Shown in pieces: positions 43,930-52,800 of a stretch of 64,000 bases of DNA. This stretch comes from Bacillus sp. SJS. Its GTDB lineage: Bacteria; Bacillota; Bacilli; Bacillales; Bacillaceae. The position numbers were made by a program, and so were the translations under genes. Below the pieces are notes generated by a model. The model saw nothing but the letters and a program-made list of their open reading frames with translations. It did not search any database and had not been told where the DNA came from. The DNA lies in NCBI RefSeq assembly GCF_000732485.2, contig NZ_JAQV02000007.1, forward strand, positions 62,001 through 126,000. The letters are read 5' to 3'. Within the stretch, counting starts at the first letter, position 1; each line of letters begins with the position of its first letter.

Positions 43930-44120
43930 AACAATCCCTCATTTCTTCTTGTTTACAGACGGTTTTGCCTGTTAACGTTATCATAAGGCTTGCGGAAAGA
44001 GAGATGTTCTATTTTTTTGTGCCTGAATGTGCGTTTTTTTGATGTTTTTTTAATTGTTGAGACCAGACTTTTGCTATAAGATATGTAAAAGGCCGCTTAA
44101 TTTGGAAGGACGATTGATTA

Positions 44121-44978
44121 ATGGATGCAGTTAGAGAGTCGCACAGCTTCGATCCAATGTTTCCCTTTGTGTTTTTTTACCATTTAAAAGGAAATCCGGA
44201 GCAGGAGCCGCATTTATATCATTTTCACGATTGGTATGAAATTGTGTTCGTCCTTGATGGACAGGGTACCTTTTTTATCGATAAAGAGTTTTATCCAATG
44301 AAAAAAAATGACCTTTTCCTCATTCCGGGAAATGTCATTCATCATGCGAATCCTTCTAAGAGAAATCCTTTCCTCTGCACTGTGGTCTTATTCCACCCTG
44401 CACTTATTCAATCCATGGAGCTCGGTGATTTCTTTTCCTTTCTGTCACCATTTTCCCAAAAAGAATTCCACTATTTTCTTATAGCTGAACACATGAAAGA
44501 GCATGAAGAAATTTTAATCCGCATGCATACTGAGCTGTTAAAAAAAGAAATTGGATACCGTCATGCGCTGCTCGCTCATCTCCAGGGAATTCTTCTGCTG
44601 ATTGCCAGACAGCAGCCTGCTATTCAGGAAACATCCCGCAAGCTTTCAAAGAGTGAAATATGGATGAAAGAGGTATTATTCTATATTGATCTGCATTTTA
44701 GTGATCATGAACTTACCTTGCCTGCCCTCGCAGAGCAGGCTCTAGTCAGTCCCGAACATTTCAGCCGGATTTTCAGGCGGGTAACCGGCCTGACTCTCCC
44801 CGCCTATTTGGGAGTGAAACGATTATTCAAAGCTAAAGAGCTGTTATTACAAACGGATTTAGCCGTTTCATTTATTTCTGATGCATGCGGTTATAAAAGC
44901 GTATCCTATTTTCACAGCAAATTTAAAGAAAAGCTGGGCTGTACTCCCGGAGAGTTCAGGAAGAAAGAATTCAGGTAA
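44121..44978 (+). CDS. AraC-family transcriptional regulator
   Basis: A 285-residue regulator with an N-terminal cupin sensor (LYHFHDWYEIVFVLDGQGTFFIDKEFYPMKKNDLFLIPGNVIHHANPS). Its C-terminal double helix-turn-helix is LPALAEQALVSPEHFSRIFRRVTGLTLPAYLGVKRLFKAKELLLQTDLAVSFISDACGYKSVSYFHSKFKEKLGCTPGEFR. The cupin usually binds a sugar-like inducer. Divergent from the PhyH/TIM-barrel operon and convergent with an MFS transporter gene whose stop abuts its own, so it likely controls these neighbours. Confidence 0.92.
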   Translation: MDAVRESHSFDPMFPFVFFYHLKGNPEQEPHLYHFHDWYEIVFVLDGQGTFFIDKEFYPMKKNDLFLIPGNVIHHANPSKRNPFLCTVVLFHPALIQSMELGDFFSFLSPFSQKEFHYFLIAEHMKEHEEILIRMHTELLKKEIGYRHALLAHLQGILLLIARQQPAIQETSRKLSKSEIWMKEVLFYIDLHFSDHELTLPALAEQALVSPEHFSRIFRRVTGLTLPAYLGVKRLFKAKELLLQTDLAVSFISDACGYKSVSYFHSKFKEKLGCTPGEFRKKEFR

Positions 44979-46190
44979 CTAAAAGGCTGCCTGATTCCCT
45001 TCCTTCAATTGTCTTTTTTCTTTCATTAATCGGTTTAATCTTTCAGAACTGAACAGCATCGCACCAATCGCAGCGACGATAAACAGCGGAAAAATCCCAA
45101 TTGTTGTATGAGCAGAAACAATTCCCAGCATCGGAGGCAGAAAGGTGTTACCTGTAAAGGCAAAGGCCATTTGATAGCCTACTATTGTCTGAGAGTGCGT
45201 TTTGCCGAAATGCACTGGAGTTTCATGCATCATGCACGGGAAAATCGGGGCTAATCCAAGGCCGGTCAAAACAAAGCCTGCGAGTGCAAAGCCAGCCGGC
45301 AGCGGCAGAACCAGCAGCATAGCTCCCGCTAATGCGATCCCCTGTCCGGCTAAAATCAGCATCCGATTGCTTACCTTTAAAGTGATAAAGCCCGTTATAA
45401 AGCGCCCAACGGTAATTCCGCCGTAATAAATGGAAACCCACTGGGCAGCAGTTGCGGCCGGCAGTCCCTTCATATTCACTAGAAAGCTGCTTCCCCATAA
45501 ACCTATTGCAGCTTCAGCACCGCAGTAAAACAAAAAAGAAAACAGAGCCAGATGAACTCCCTTGATTTTATAAGCCTTGACAGGTTTTCCGGATGGCTGT
45601 TCCACTTCAGCTGTTTCCTCTTTCACAGGCTCACTTCTACCCGCGGCCCGTTTCCATAAAGGAAGAGTAAAAAATAAGACGGCCGCTAAAGCAATCTGAA
45701 TCAAGGCAATCATGAGATATCCGTTTCTCCATGAGCTATCCGCAGAAATGGACTGTGCCACAATAATCGGGCCCAGAGTTGCTCCTGCGCCCCAGAAGCA
45801 ATGCAGCCAGCTCATGTGATGCGCTTTATAATGGATTGCCACATAATTGTTCAAGCCTGTATCAATGGCTCCTGCCCCAAGACCAAGGGGAATAGCACAA
45901 ATCATCAGCCAAATCAGTGAAGGGGCAATAGAAAATCCCAAAAGTCCGCCAGCTGTCATCAGGCAGCTCACAAGAGTGACGGGACCTGTACCAAACCGAT
46001 CAAGAATTTTGCCGCTTGCCAGACTAGAGACAATGGTTCCTGCAGCGATTGTCATAAAGAGCAGGCCTGCCCGATCCATTGGTTCCCCCAAGTCTCCCTG
46101 CATGACAGGCCAGGCCGCACCGAGTACGGAATCAGGCAGCCCTAAGCTGATGAAAGCTAAATAGATGATCATCAAGAAGAATGTTGCCAT
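44979..46190 (-). CDS. MFS transporter (FucP/sugar permease-like)
   Basis: A 403-residue permease with about twelve hydrophobic segments. MFS loop motifs include GKILDRFGTGPVTLV and GLGAGAIDTGLNNYVAIHY, the latter typical of the fucose/glucose permease branch. A charged cytoplasmic loop lies at its middle (residues ~185-210). Its stop directly abuts the araC stop. The ribosome site GGAGG lies within the gap after a truncated ROK gene on the same strand. Probably imports the substrate of the neighbouring PhyH/TIM-barrel enzymes, or a sugar once handled with the ROK protein; undecided. Confidence 0.85.
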   Translation of the reverse strand: MATFFLMIIYLAFISLGLPDSVLGAAWPVMQGDLGEPMDRAGLLFMTIAAGTIVSSLASGKILDRFGTGPVTLVSCLMTAGGLLGFSIAPSLIWLMICAIPLGLGAGAIDTGLNNYVAIHYKAHHMSWLHCFWGAGATLGPIIVAQSISADSSWRNGYLMIALIQIALAAVLFFTLPLWKRAAGRSEPVKEETAEVEQPSGKPVKAYKIKGVHLALFSFLFYCGAEAAIGLWGSSFLVNMKGLPAATAAQWVSIYYGGITVGRFITGFITLKVSNRMLILAGQGIALAGAMLLVLPLPAGFALAGFVLTGLGLAPIFPCMMHETPVHFGKTHSQTIVGYQMAFAFTGNTFLPPMLGIVSAHTTIGIFPLFIVAAIGAMLFSSERLNRLMKEKRQLKEGNQAAF

Positions 46191-46206
46191 GTCTGATTGT
46201 CCTCCT

Positions 46207-46434
46207 TCACTTATCCTCTTTGACCGGACCGGTAATCATTAAATCCAGTCCAAGGCTTTGCAGCCCATATAGATAATCCTTCTTCCAATCACTAATAACA
46301 AGCTTTGGGATGTGTTCTGCAGGAATATAATGTGCGCTTCTAAGTTCTATTTTCTTAATAGCCGCTTGGTCTACTTCCTCCTGGCTGAAAATAATCGACT
46401 GAGGATTGATAATGGCAATAAATGAAGGGCCCAT
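46207..46434 (-). pseudogene. Truncated ROK-family C-terminal fragment
   Basis: Only about 75 codons remain (IAIINPQSIIFSQEEVDQAAIKKIELRSAHYIPAEHIPKLVISDWKKDYLYGLQSL). This matches the end of ROK repressor/kinase proteins, where a FNPE.IIxGG-type strand is followed by helices. A full ROK protein has 300-400 residues; the frame upstream closes at a TGA after ten codons, so the N-terminal DNA-binding and ATP domains are lost. It lies 17 bases ahead of the MFS gene on the same strand, suggesting a former regulator-transporter pair. Confidence 0.55.
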
Positions 46435-46485
46435 TCTGCTTCCAAAAGTCCTTGTTACCTTTCATACACCTATTCCACGCCATAA

Positions 46486-46513
46486 TAAAAAGCCCCCCTT
46501 TACATAAGGGGGC
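46486..46513 (-). terminator. Terminator of second MFS gene
   Basis: GCCCCCCTT (46492-46500) / AAGGGGGC (46506-46513), with a minus-strand TTTTTATTA tail. Confidence 0.85.
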
Positions 46514-46521
46514 AGCATAGC

Positions 46522-47691
46522 TCAGGCTGGCGCCCCCGGCTCCTGCTTCACAAACAGCAGCAGGATAACCGCAAGCAGCGATAAAATCCCAAAGAATAGA
46601 TAGACAGAGAAGACGGAATACGCTTCTAATATAAATCCGCCGAGAAAGGTGCAAAACCAGTTGCCCAGGCCATTTCCTACTGCGGAATAGAGACTGATTG
46701 CTGTAGCCCCTGCAGAAACCGGTGCGATATCTTTTACATATTGAAGTGCAGCGGGAATAAACAGCCCTGTTGAAAACCCTTGTGCCACCGTTGTTGCATA
46801 GACGAGAGCAAGCGGCGGTTCGAAGAAATATAGGAACCATCTTGCCATTGAAACAATGGCGGCAAGAAGGAGAATCTGTTTCATTCCGAATTTCCCAATC
46901 CAGCGGTTTGCATATTTCATAACGGGTGCTTCGCTTCCTGCAGCAAGCATGAATGCCAGTCCGATTCCTGCGAGCCCTCCCCCTAAATCATCTACGAAAA
47001 TACCAAAATAAAAATTGTTGGCGAGGATTGGCCCGAGAACAAGAAAAGCAACAGCCAAAAAGATAAAATACGATGGTGCTTTGACAAGATCACTCATCCC
47101 TTTTTTAAAGCTCACCTTTATCGGCTTGCTTTCTCTCGGAAGCTGCCAGGCAAAAACCATCCCTAAACCCATAACAAGCGTAAACGTATAAAAAATAACG
47201 GACAGGCTGGTGGTTTCCGCTAGTTTTCCGACAGCCAGAACCGATACGGCAAATCCAATGGCTCCCCAAAGCCGTATCGAACCATAGTCCATTTTCGTTT
47301 TTTGAACATAGTTAATCGAGATGCTGTCCGATAATGGAATAATGGCTGCCTGGAATATGGCGAGCAGCGCTGCGGCGCCAATAATGAGTGAATAGCTTGA
47401 AACGGCCGAATAGGCGATTCCCATCAAAGCCGTCACTGCAATTGCTGCGGTGAGGAGGTGAACAGGCTTCTTCGTTACGTCGCTCAGTATTCCCCAGACT
47501 GGCTGAATCAGAATCATCACAACCGGACTGATCGAAAGCACCATACCGATCTGGCTCCCTGAAAGACCAATCTCATCCCGTAAATAAACTGAAAGAAGCG
47601 GGGAGAGAGACCCAATACCGAAAAACACAAGAAAATAAAATAGATAAAAATTCAATTTCACAGATCGTTTTTTTGCCAGAGAAGCTTCCAA
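46522..47691 (-). CDS. MFS transporter (LacY/HcaT-like, YwbF type)
   Basis: A twelve-helix permease of the nucleoside/3-phenylpropionate-type MFS branch (KLNFYLFYFLVFFGIGSLSPLLSVYLRDEIGLSGSQIGMVLSISPVVMILIQPVWGILSDVTKKP). The frame extends to 47793, but I place the start at TTG 47691, giving 389 residues. AAAGAAGG stands at proper spacing, and the first helix follows directly; the upstream part is not membrane-protein-like and lacks a ribosome site. Substrate unknown. It is separate from the first MFS unit, behind its own terminator. Confidence 0.82.
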   Translation of the reverse strand: MEASLAKKRSVKLNFYLFYFLVFFGIGSLSPLLSVYLRDEIGLSGSQIGMVLSISPVVMILIQPVWGILSDVTKKPVHLLTAAIAVTALMGIAYSAVSSYSLIIGAAALLAIFQAAIIPLSDSISINYVQKTKMDYGSIRLWGAIGFAVSVLAVGKLAETTSLSVIFYTFTLVMGLGMVFAWQLPRESKPIKVSFKKGMSDLVKAPSYFIFLAVAFLVLGPILANNFYFGIFVDDLGGGLAGIGLAFMLAAGSEAPVMKYANRWIGKFGMKQILLLAAIVSMARWFLYFFEPPLALVYATTVAQGFSTGLFIPAALQYVKDIAPVSAGATAISLYSAVGNGLGNWFCTFLGGFILEAYSVFSVYLFFGILSLLAVILLLFVKQEPGAPA

Positions 47692-47790
47692 ATCATTATC
47701 CTTCTTTCTGTAAACACATTTAAAATCAGCTTCTCTAACTATACCATTTATCAGGAAAGTATTGGCTTTCATTTTCCATGAATGCCAAAG

Positions 47791-47822
47791 CAAAAAAAAG
47801 CGCCGGATCCGCGATCCAGCGC
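47791..47822 (-). terminator. Terminator of MerR-linked SDR gene
   Basis: GCGCCGGATCC (47800-47810) pairs with GGATC/GATCCAGCGC on the other side; an eight-base T-run follows on the minus strand. Confidence 0.85.
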
Positions 47823-47832
47823 TTCTTACTCT

Positions 47833-48594
47833 TTATCTGCGATTCCGATCTGCGTAAGGATAAACCGGATCCTTCAGTTCGAAGTCATACGTTTCTCCGT
47901 TCACAAGTCCGACTGTTTTTTCACTGTCATACAGATCAAGCATGAAGCCGGCCATTTCTTTAGCCGTATGGAATTTCGGAACGGCTCCTTCATATTCAAA
48001 GCTGTCAAGATCCATCGAACGCTTGGCAAACTCTGTTTCTGTTGCAGCAGGAGCAAGTACTTTTGCCTGCATAGGAGCACCTTTTGATTTAAGTTCCTGT
48101 GCAAGACCCTCAGTAAAAGCACTCACATAAAACTTTGTCGCGCAGTAGGTAACGGCATCGGCTACGATGGTATACCCGCCTCCTGATGAAACGTTAATCA
48201 GCTGTGTGCCCTCTTTATCAGAGTAGTCTCTTGCGAAAAGTGAGGATAAAATCGTCAATGCTTCAATATTCAGATGAAGCATCGTTTGGATTTTATTCAG
48301 GTTCTGTTCACCAACAGCTGCAAAGTTCCCGAAACCTGCGTTATTGATAAACGTTTCAAGGTCATAATCTTTAAGACCTTCGTAAAATTGGTGTACTTCT
48401 TCTGATGAAGATAGATCAGCCGTACGGATCACCACATCCAGATCAGAGTTGAGACTCTGGATTTCTGATTTAAGCTTCTGAAGCTCGTCCTCTCTGCGGG
48501 CTGTAATAATTAAGTTTTTGCCGCGGGCGGCAAAGGCAAGAGCCGATTCATATCCGATACCTGAGCTTGCACCTGTAATAACCGTATACTTCAT
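47833..48594 (-). CDS. SDR family oxidoreductase (MerR-linked)
   Basis: A 253-residue short-chain dehydrogenase: TGASSGIGYESALAFAARGKNLIITARRED (NADP-type Arg pair), NNAGFGNFA, INVSSGGGY and the catalytic YCATK. It resembles DltE/YdfG-type SDRs. Start ATG 48594 (MKYTVITG) has AGGAGGAG upstream; the frame opens eight codons earlier. It is transcribed divergently from a MerR gene through a promoter whose 19-base spacer carries a perfect palindrome, so it should be activated by that regulator. Substrate unknown. Confidence 0.9.
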   Translation of the reverse strand: MKYTVITGASSGIGYESALAFAARGKNLIITARREDELQKLKSEIQSLNSDLDVVIRTADLSSSEEVHQFYEGLKDYDLETFINNAGFGNFAAVGEQNLNKIQTMLHLNIEALTILSSLFARDYSDKEGTQLINVSSGGGYTIVADAVTYCATKFYVSAFTEGLAQELKSKGAPMQAKVLAPAATETEFAKRSMDLDSFEYEGAVPKFHTAKEMAGFMLDLYDSEKTVGLVNGETYDFELKDPVYPYADRNRR

Positions 48595-48645
48595 ATGATC
48601 TCCTCCTATTTTCTGCATTCTATATTGTGATTCTTTTACGATTTC

Positions 48646-48676
48646 ATTATACTGATTAGAGTTAACTCTAAGTCAA
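48646..48676 (-). promoter_or_regulatory. MerR-type promoter with 19-bp spacer and operator palindrome
   Basis: On the minus strand TTGACT (48676-48671), a 19-base spacer and TATAAT (48651-48646). The spacer contains the perfect 16-bp palindrome TTAGAGTTAACTCTAA (48656-48671, overlapping the last -35 base). An overlong spacer with the operator inside it is the diagnostic layout of promoters activated by MerR proteins through DNA untwisting. It drives the SDR gene; the MerR gene starts 15 bases to the right. Confidence 0.85.
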
Positions 48677-48690
48677 ATTTGGAGGCAATC

Positions 48691-49044
48691 ATGTATACAA
48701 TCAGCGAAGCTGCAAAAGCTTTAGGAGTCAGTACCCATACATTAAGATATTATGAAAAAGAAGCAATCATTGAACCGGATCGCAAATCCAATGGAGATCG
48801 AATATATTCCGATTTGCATCTTAAATGGCTGCAATTTGTTCTTAAATTAAAAGAAACCAAAATGCCTGTAGCGAAAATTAAAGAATATGCTCAATTATTT
48901 AAAGAAGGCCAGCATACAAATCTGGCAAGGCTTGAGCTTTTAGAGCAGCATCGAAAAAGCATCCAGGATCAGCTCACTGTTTTGTCAGCTACCGATATAA
49001 TGCTTGAAGAAAAGATTGATTCTTACAGAAAGAGCCTCAATTAA
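48691..49044 (+). CDS. MerR-family transcriptional regulator
   Basis: A 117-residue MerR-type protein with the winged helix MYTISEAAKALGVSTHTLRYYEKEAIIEPDRKSNGDRIYSD, then a dimerising coiled coil (residues ~75-117). There is no cysteine cluster, so it is not a metal sensor of the classical kind; small organic inducers are more likely. Start ATG 48691 is preceded by GGAGG; the frame could open four codons earlier at a TTG inside the ribosome site. It acts on the adjacent palindromic promoter. Confidence 0.92.
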   Translation: MYTISEAAKALGVSTHTLRYYEKEAIIEPDRKSNGDRIYSDLHLKWLQFVLKLKETKMPVAKIKEYAQLFKEGQHTNLARLELLEQHRKSIQDQLTVLSATDIMLEEKIDSYRKSLN

Positions 49045-49161
49045 TTCTACATATGAAATCAAAAAATCTGTTCAGCTATTTGAAGCAGGCGTACGTTAAA
49101 ATCATTTACATCGCCTATTTAAACGAAGATTTTATAGGGTTGTGCGCAAAGGAGAATTATT

Positions 49162-51714
49162 ATGGGAAAGCATTTCAACTTAGTCAAATTGGCTAAGATA
49201 TTAATCCCGTTTATCATCATCATTTTTATTTATATAGAGGGAAAGAATGAAATTGCCCAGATTAATCCTTCCCGGCTGTTAATCGAGCTGAAATCCCTTG
49301 AACCCGTTCAAATCGTTTCAATGCTGCTAATAGGATTAACCGGAGTCTCAGCATTAATGGTATATGACCTTGTGTTAATCAGAAAATTAAGAATCTCTTT
49401 GTCTTGGCATACCTTTTTAAAGATCTCTTGGATTGCCAACACATTTAATAGTGTCATAGGGTTTGGCGGTCTTGCAGGTGCAAGTTTACGAGGTTTATTG
49501 CTTCATAAACACGTTAAGGATTCATCTAAGCTGTTCTCCTCCATTATTTGGCTGTTGCCGATTATGTTAACCGGGCTTTCGGTTCTTGCATGGCTCCCTC
49601 TTATTTCAGAAGGTTATAGGATACCGATGTATAATAGCCATCCATGGGTAAAATTTGTTTTATGGGGAATGGCCCTATATCTGCCGGTTTACCTGCTTAT
49701 TTTTCTTATTTTCAAGGATAAAAAAGCTCATTTCGCATTAAATCGATGGACAGCATTGGGAATCGCAGGCTCCCTGTTGGAATGGCTTTCAGCAGCATTT
49801 GTACTTTGGTCCATCGCCCTAATAACAGGGACAAATCTCCCCTTCATTTCCATGCTGGCGGTTTTCGTTATTGCTTCAATTGCCGGCGTCATTAGTTTAG
49901 TTCCCGGGGGTATTGGTTCATTCGACTTGCTGCTCTTAGTCGGTTTGAATCATGCTGGTGCAGATGACAGCCAAATTTTAATCATTCTGCTTTTTTATCG
50001 GGTCTTTTACTCTCTTGTCCCTTTTATTATAGGTCTGTTATTCGCTTTACCGGAAGCTTACTCTCAAACGAGAAATACGGTCGATCCGTTCAAAAATAAC
50101 AAATGGATGAAACGGTTCTCCTTTATTCCAAATTCGCTTATTCCTAATTTAAGCTTTTGGGCCCTGGCTGTTTTAGTTTTCCTTAGCGGCGTTCTCCTTC
50201 TTTTATCTGCCGCAACACCTGGAATTGTTGAGAGGATTACATTTGCAGAAAAGCTTTTATCTGAACCCTTTCTCACTATTTCCGATCTTTTGTCTGTAAC
50301 AGCTGGAATATCCCTGCTTTTACTATCCCGTTCCATTCAGCTTAAAGTGAGAAGTGCTTATGTGCTAACCTATATTGCTTTATTGGCAGGAGCTCTGTTC
50401 ACATTTTCAAAAGGACTGGATTATGAAGAATCTATTTTTTTATTCGCCATTCTTGCCCTCTTAAGATTTTCCAAAAATCATTTTTACCGGGAACGTCATC
50501 CTTTTTCTTGGAAAGCTTCAATCTATATGATGGCATTGACTACCTGTTCTTTGTTCGGCTATGTATCAATCGGTTTCTTCGATCAGCCGTTTGAACGGCT
50601 GTCTCTGCCCGCTTCTGTAAAGGACGTTCTTATAAAGACACCCGGAGAGCTGGTTCTTACAGCTGCAGCAGGTTTTATTCTTGCGATCCTTTTCTACACA
50701 ATCGGCTTCACCTTTTTAACGAAAAAGGAACATATGGAAAAAGATTCAGACGAACTGCTGGAGTTTTTGGAAAACACCAATGGGAATGTGTTAACTCATT
50801 TGGCGTTTATGGGGGATAAAGATTATTTTTGGAATAAAGACCGTGACGTTTTTATGATGTACACCGTTTATTCTGATAAATTAGTGGTGCTCGGAGATCC
50901 GATCGGGAATGACAGATCATTCGGCAATGCCATTACTGAGCTTCGGGAATACGCTGATATGAGAGGTTTCACACCCATTTTCTATCAAACAGAGAAAGAC
51001 TGGCTTTCGCTATACCATGAACATGGCTATCAATTTTTCAAACTTGGCGAAGAGGCGTATGTGAATCTTGAAGAATTTACGCTGACCGGAAAGAAAAAAA
51101 CAAATATGCGTACCGTGAGAAATAAATTTGAGAGAGAAGGATATGTTTTTACAATTGCCGAACCTCCTTTTTCTGATTCCTTTATTCAGGAACTTGAGAA
51201 TGTCTCTTCAGACTGGCTGCGAGGGCGAAAAGAGAAAGGATTTTCTTTAGGTTTTTTTGACAGGGATTATATTCAGCGGGCACCGGTAGCTATTTTAAGA
51301 GATGAATCCGGGACGTTAATCGGATTCGCAACCATCATCCCTGTATATGACGGAGAGACCATATCCGTTGATTTGATGAGGCATTCACGAGAGGTACCAA
51401 GCGGCACAATGGATATGATTTTCGTCTCCATCATGCTTCATATGAAAGAACAGGGCTATAAGTGGTTTAATCTCGGAATGGCTCCCTTATCAAATGTCGG
51501 GCAGAATAAGTACGCCTTCTGGAGTGAAAAAGCAGCGGCACGAATTTATAAGCATGGTCAATATTTTTATCAGTTTGAAGGGATTCGGAAATACAAAGAA
51601 AAATTCGCAAGCCGCTGGGAACCGAAATATTTGGCCTTCAGCTCAAGGTCCGCTCTTCCTGTTACGATGCTGCAGCTATCGAGACTTATTCAAAAGGATG
51701 CGGATAAAAAATAA
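49162..51714 (+). CDS. mprF: MprF: phosphatidylglycerol lysyltransferase and flippase
   Basis: An 850-residue integral membrane enzyme transferring lysine (or another amino acid) from aminoacyl-tRNA to phosphatidylglycerol and flipping the product outward, which reduces killing by cationic peptides. The N-terminal ~500 residues form the multi-helix flippase (VIASIAGVISLVPGGIGSFDLLLLVGL is characteristic). The C-terminal DUF2156 synthase domain includes LTHLAFMGDKDYFW, LVVLGDPIGN, RTVRNKFEREGY and WFNLGMAPLSNVG. AAAGGAG precedes the ATG. A strong terminator follows. Confidence 0.94.
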   Translation: MGKHFNLVKLAKILIPFIIIIFIYIEGKNEIAQINPSRLLIELKSLEPVQIVSMLLIGLTGVSALMVYDLVLIRKLRISLSWHTFLKISWIANTFNSVIGFGGLAGASLRGLLLHKHVKDSSKLFSSIIWLLPIMLTGLSVLAWLPLISEGYRIPMYNSHPWVKFVLWGMALYLPVYLLIFLIFKDKKAHFALNRWTALGIAGSLLEWLSAAFVLWSIALITGTNLPFISMLAVFVIASIAGVISLVPGGIGSFDLLLLVGLNHAGADDSQILIILLFYRVFYSLVPFIIGLLFALPEAYSQTRNTVDPFKNNKWMKRFSFIPNSLIPNLSFWALAVLVFLSGVLLLLSAATPGIVERITFAEKLLSEPFLTISDLLSVTAGISLLLLSRSIQLKVRSAYVLTYIALLAGALFTFSKGLDYEESIFLFAILALLRFSKNHFYRERHPFSWKASIYMMALTTCSLFGYVSIGFFDQPFERLSLPASVKDVLIKTPGELVLTAAAGFILAILFYTIGFTFLTKKEHMEKDSDELLEFLENTNGNVLTHLAFMGDKDYFWNKDRDVFMMYTVYSDKLVVLGDPIGNDRSFGNAITELREYADMRGFTPIFYQTEKDWLSLYHEHGYQFFKLGEEAYVNLEEFTLTGKKKTNMRTVRNKFEREGYVFTIAEPPFSDSFIQELENVSSDWLRGRKEKGFSLGFFDRDYIQRAPVAILRDESGTLIGFATIIPVYDGETISVDLMRHSREVPSGTMDMIFVSIMLHMKEQGYKWFNLGMAPLSNVGQNKYAFWSEKAAARIYKHGQYFYQFEGIRKYKEKFASRWEPKYLAFSSRSALPVTMLQLSRLIQKDADKK

Positions 51715-51742
51715 GAGAATTACACAGCAAATAGCACGAAAT

Positions 51743-51774
51743 AAGCTCAGAGCATCCTGCTCTGAGCTTTTTTA
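51743..51774 (+). terminator. Terminator of mprF
   Basis: Perfect 12-bp stem AAGCTCAGAGCA (51743-51754) / TGCTCTGAGCTT (51758-51769) followed by TTTTT. Confidence 0.92.
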
Positions 51775-51798
51775 AAAGAAATTTATACCTGAATCCTC

Positions 51799-52800
51799 CT
51801 ATACGATATCAGCTCCCTGTTTCTGAAAGAAAAGCTGCTGAGGATTTTTTGTAAATAGGTTCTCCAGCATCTCTTCAGAAAATCCGCGGTCATTCAGCTT
51901 GGGCAAAATATTTTCAAATAAATGGACCGGATGCCAGTTTCTCAATTGTACAGCGATCGGTTCCGGGATTTCGGGCGGTCTGCCCAGCCAGATATTTACC
52001 GTATCATGCGAGAGCAGAATTTGATTGCCATAACCTTCTTTCAGCAGTACGCTGAGCGTCTCTATTTTTTCTGCATCAGGCCTTGCCCCCACAATCCCCT
52101 GCAGGCCAAAACGGTCGAATCCGATATAGACGCCTCGTTCCAGGACCCTTCGATGATAAGCAGGATCCGTATTTCCGCACATATGACCGATGACTATTTT
52201 TTCCGGCGAGGCTCCTTCCGATATAAGGAGTTCTGCCTGTTCCGGTCCCATTGTTCCTTCCTGTGTATGGGTTAGGATGACAGCTCCTGTCTCCTTTTGA
52301 GCTTTTGCTGCTGCCCGGAAGAACATTTCTTCATAAGGGGTGCTGTGATCCTTGCTTGAAGCCACCTTGATCACTCCTGCTTTCACTCCTGTTTCGCCAA
52401 TTCCTTCAGTAAGCTCCGTCATGAACATTTCATAAATTTCATCCTCCGCTGTTCCAAGCTGCTGCCGGAATTTGAAATAGGGGGTGGCGCCTTCTCCTTC
52501 GTAATAGTAGCCTGTCGCGCATACGATCTGCAGTCCGGTTCTATCTGATACTTCTTTTAAAAATTCCGGATTTCGCCCGCATTCATTCGGAGTAGGATCA
52601 ACAACGGTTTCTACTCCAAAGCTTCTTAAGGACAACGCAATCGTTTCAGCCGTTTCCAGAGCTTCCTTTGTATTCATTCCGCCCAGCGTCAAGTCTCCGC
52701 TGTATCCTGGATAGCCGAATAGAAAGTGCTCATGGATGAGTGTTTTCCCCAGCTCATCTGCAGTTATGGCTCCAGTTACCGTTTCTAACCCCTGATTCAT
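51799..52800 (-). CDS. Phosphotriesterase-family hydrolase (lactonase-like)
   Basis: A 333-residue TIM-barrel amidohydrolase with all binuclear-metal ligands of the phosphotriesterase/PLL family. These are His23-Glu-His25 (LIHEHFLFGY), the carboxylated Lys145 (GVIKVASSKD), His178 (VILTHTQEG), the next His in IVIGHMCGNTD, and Asp in LLSHDTVNIW. Family members hydrolyse lactones or phosphotriesters; natural substrates are usually lactones. Start ATG 52800 overlaps the stop of the acyl-CoA ligase gene as ATGA and has GGAGG upstream; the frame opens 18 codons earlier. Tight coupling to the ligase suggests hydrolysis of a lactone to a hydroxy acid that is then activated. Confidence 0.87.
   Translation of the reverse strand: MNQGLETVTGAITADELGKTLIHEHFLFGYPGYSGDLTLGGMNTKEALETAETIALSLRSFGVETVVDPTPNECGRNPEFLKEVSDRTGLQIVCATGYYYEGEGATPYFKFRQQLGTAEDEIYEMFMTELTEGIGETGVKAGVIKVASSKDHSTPYEEMFFRAAAKAQKETGAVILTHTQEGTMGPEQAELLISEGASPEKIVIGHMCGNTDPAYHRRVLERGVYIGFDRFGLQGIVGARPDAEKIETLSVLLKEGYGNQILLSHDTVNIWLGRPPEIPEPIAVQLRNWHPVHLFENILPKLNDRGFSEEMLENLFTKNPQQLFFQKQGADIV

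Noticed and set aside
46355-46840. A 161-codon minus-strand frame overlapping the second MFS gene
   Set aside because: It is out of frame with the permease coding sequence and crosses the terminator at 46486-46513.
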